From Paludibacter sp. (GTDB taxonomy: Bacteria > Bacteroidota > Bacteroidia > Bacteroidales > Paludibacteraceae), in contig WRGS01000213.1 of NCBI GenBank assembly GCA_009787075.1, positions 1-14,852 on the forward strand: a stretch of 14,852 bases of DNA. The letters run 5' to 3'. The notes beneath the pieces are model-generated. The model ran no database searches. It was not told where the DNA came from and saw only the letters and a program-made list of their open reading frames with translations. A program made the translations under genes and the position numbers. Every line of letters starts with the position of its first letter. The first letter of the stretch is position 1. Below, piece by piece: positions 14,233 to 14,852 of this stretch.

Positions 14233-14852
14233 TTTTCTAAAAATTTTTTAAGAATTTCGCGCTTTTGAGCTTCGGATTGTTTTCCGAAATTTTTGAAATA
14301 ATTCCATTTTTTGCCCAAAAATATTTTCATTTTAATAAAGCGAATGCTGCCCAAAGTGATGCCTTTGCGCGGAAAAGCCATTTTTTCTGAATTTTTATTT
14401 ACAAAATTCGGCTCGGTGGAAACTGCAATTTTAATATTATTTTTTTGCAAAATTTCCATTTCGCGCCTGCCAAAATCAAGCCCGAAAGTTCCGTTTGGAT
14501 ATGCAAAATATTTTATTTCCTGATTTATAAGTTGCGCCAAGTCTTTGATTGACTGTACAATTTCCATTTTGCTATCGGCATCTGTTTCGTTTGCCAAAAT
14601 CGGATGCGAGAGCGTGTGCGCACCGATAGTAATCAAGCCCGATTGCTGCACTTCACGGATTTTTTCCAAATCCATATTGCGAAATTCCTTAGGCAGCGTT
14701 TTGGTTTTTTCTTGATAAATTTTGATAAAATGATGAATTTTTTCAACAGGAAAACATTTTAAAACCGCGTGCAGCCCATAATTTTTAGCAATTTGGTAAG
14801 GAATTTTCGTTTCTTCGGACAGGATTTGAGCCATCACCGCCGTGTCGTAATC
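14229..14852 (-). CDS. Polysaccharide deacetylase (NodB-like), C-terminal part, 5' end beyond the window
   Basis: 208 codons are visible. The frame is open to the right edge and reads DYDTAV just before a GTG-ATG pair (14837/14834), which is therefore internal rather than the true start. GAHTLSHPIL contains the HxxxH metal-binding pair of carbohydrate esterase family 4 (His codons near 14616-14618 and 14604-14606). KYFAYPNGTFG, about 35 residues later, is the usual third motif. The first motif (TFDDG-like) with the catalytic aspartate would lie outside the window. CE4 enzymes remove N- or O-acetyl groups from chitin-like, peptidoglycan or exopolysaccharide chains; in this operon, modification of the surface glycan is likely. 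The basic C-terminus (KMKIFLGKKWNYFKNFGK then KREILKKFLEK) is amphipathic and may associate with the membrane. The ATGA stop overlaps the next gene. Confidence 0.88.
   Translation of the reverse strand, partial: DYDTAVMAQILSEETKIPYQIAKNYGLHAVLKCFPVEKIHHFIKIYQEKTKTLPKEFRNMDLEKIREVQQSGLITIGAHTLSHPILANETDADSKMEIVQSIKDLAQLINQEIKYFAYPNGTFGLDFGRREMEILQKNNIKIAVSTEPNFVNKNSEKMAFPRKGITLGSIRFIKMKIFLGKKWNYFKNFGKQSEAQKREILKKFLEK

Overview
The window looks like chromosome from an AT-rich member of the Bacteroidota, probably Bacteroidales-like. Several gene starts have a TAnnTTTG -7 element (for example TACCTTTG, TATCTTTG, TATTTTTG) and lack Shine-Dalgarno sequences, which is typical of that phylum. The protein families also fit: AAA_14/DUF4143 ATPase, DUF4922 HIT-like protein, Wzi-family outer-membrane protein and FemAB-like protein. 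There are no tRNA or rRNA genes, CRISPR arrays or intact transposases.

Left part (1-4966). A radical SAM gene is cut by the left edge and read leftwards. Upstream of it, 5 nt away, is an ATPase of the AAA_14/DUF4143 type that carries an extra C-terminal winged helix on a repetitive linker. Next is a UbiA-family polyprenyltransferase on the minus strand. It is divergent from a plus-strand DUF4922-type HIT-superfamily nucleotidyltransferase/phosphorylase. Convergent with that gene is a decayed TolC-family outer-membrane efflux gene, with at least three frame breaks and a missing central part of its second half.

Middle (4967-7993). A complete single-chain ADP-forming acyl-CoA (acetate-CoA) ligase reads rightwards and ends inside a perfect 40-bp A/T palindrome. 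A small four-helix membrane protein of unknown function follows. The next 336 bases have no gene but are structured: an outer inverted repeat encloses a perfect 14-bp inverted repeat and a strong 13-bp stem terminator-like hairpin. This is either a small non-autonomous mobile element or a folded RNA/terminator region, and it is the most unusual noncoding stretch here.

Right part (7994-14852). Six minus-strand genes form one tightly packed surface-polysaccharide operon. In transcription order they are a polysaccharide deacetylase (cut by the right edge), a GT4 glycosyltransferase, a multi-spanning GT-C-like membrane protein, a second GT4 glycosyltransferase, a FemAB/GNAT-like acyl- or aminoacyl-transferase, and a Wzi-like outer-membrane barrel. 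Three of the five junctions are ATGA stop/start overlaps and the other two gaps are 6-7 nt, so the genes are probably co-translated. The likely theme is assembly of a glycan, its modification by deacetylation and by the FemAB-like enzyme, and its attachment or presentation at the outer membrane by the Wzi-like protein. The first genes of this operon lie beyond the window.
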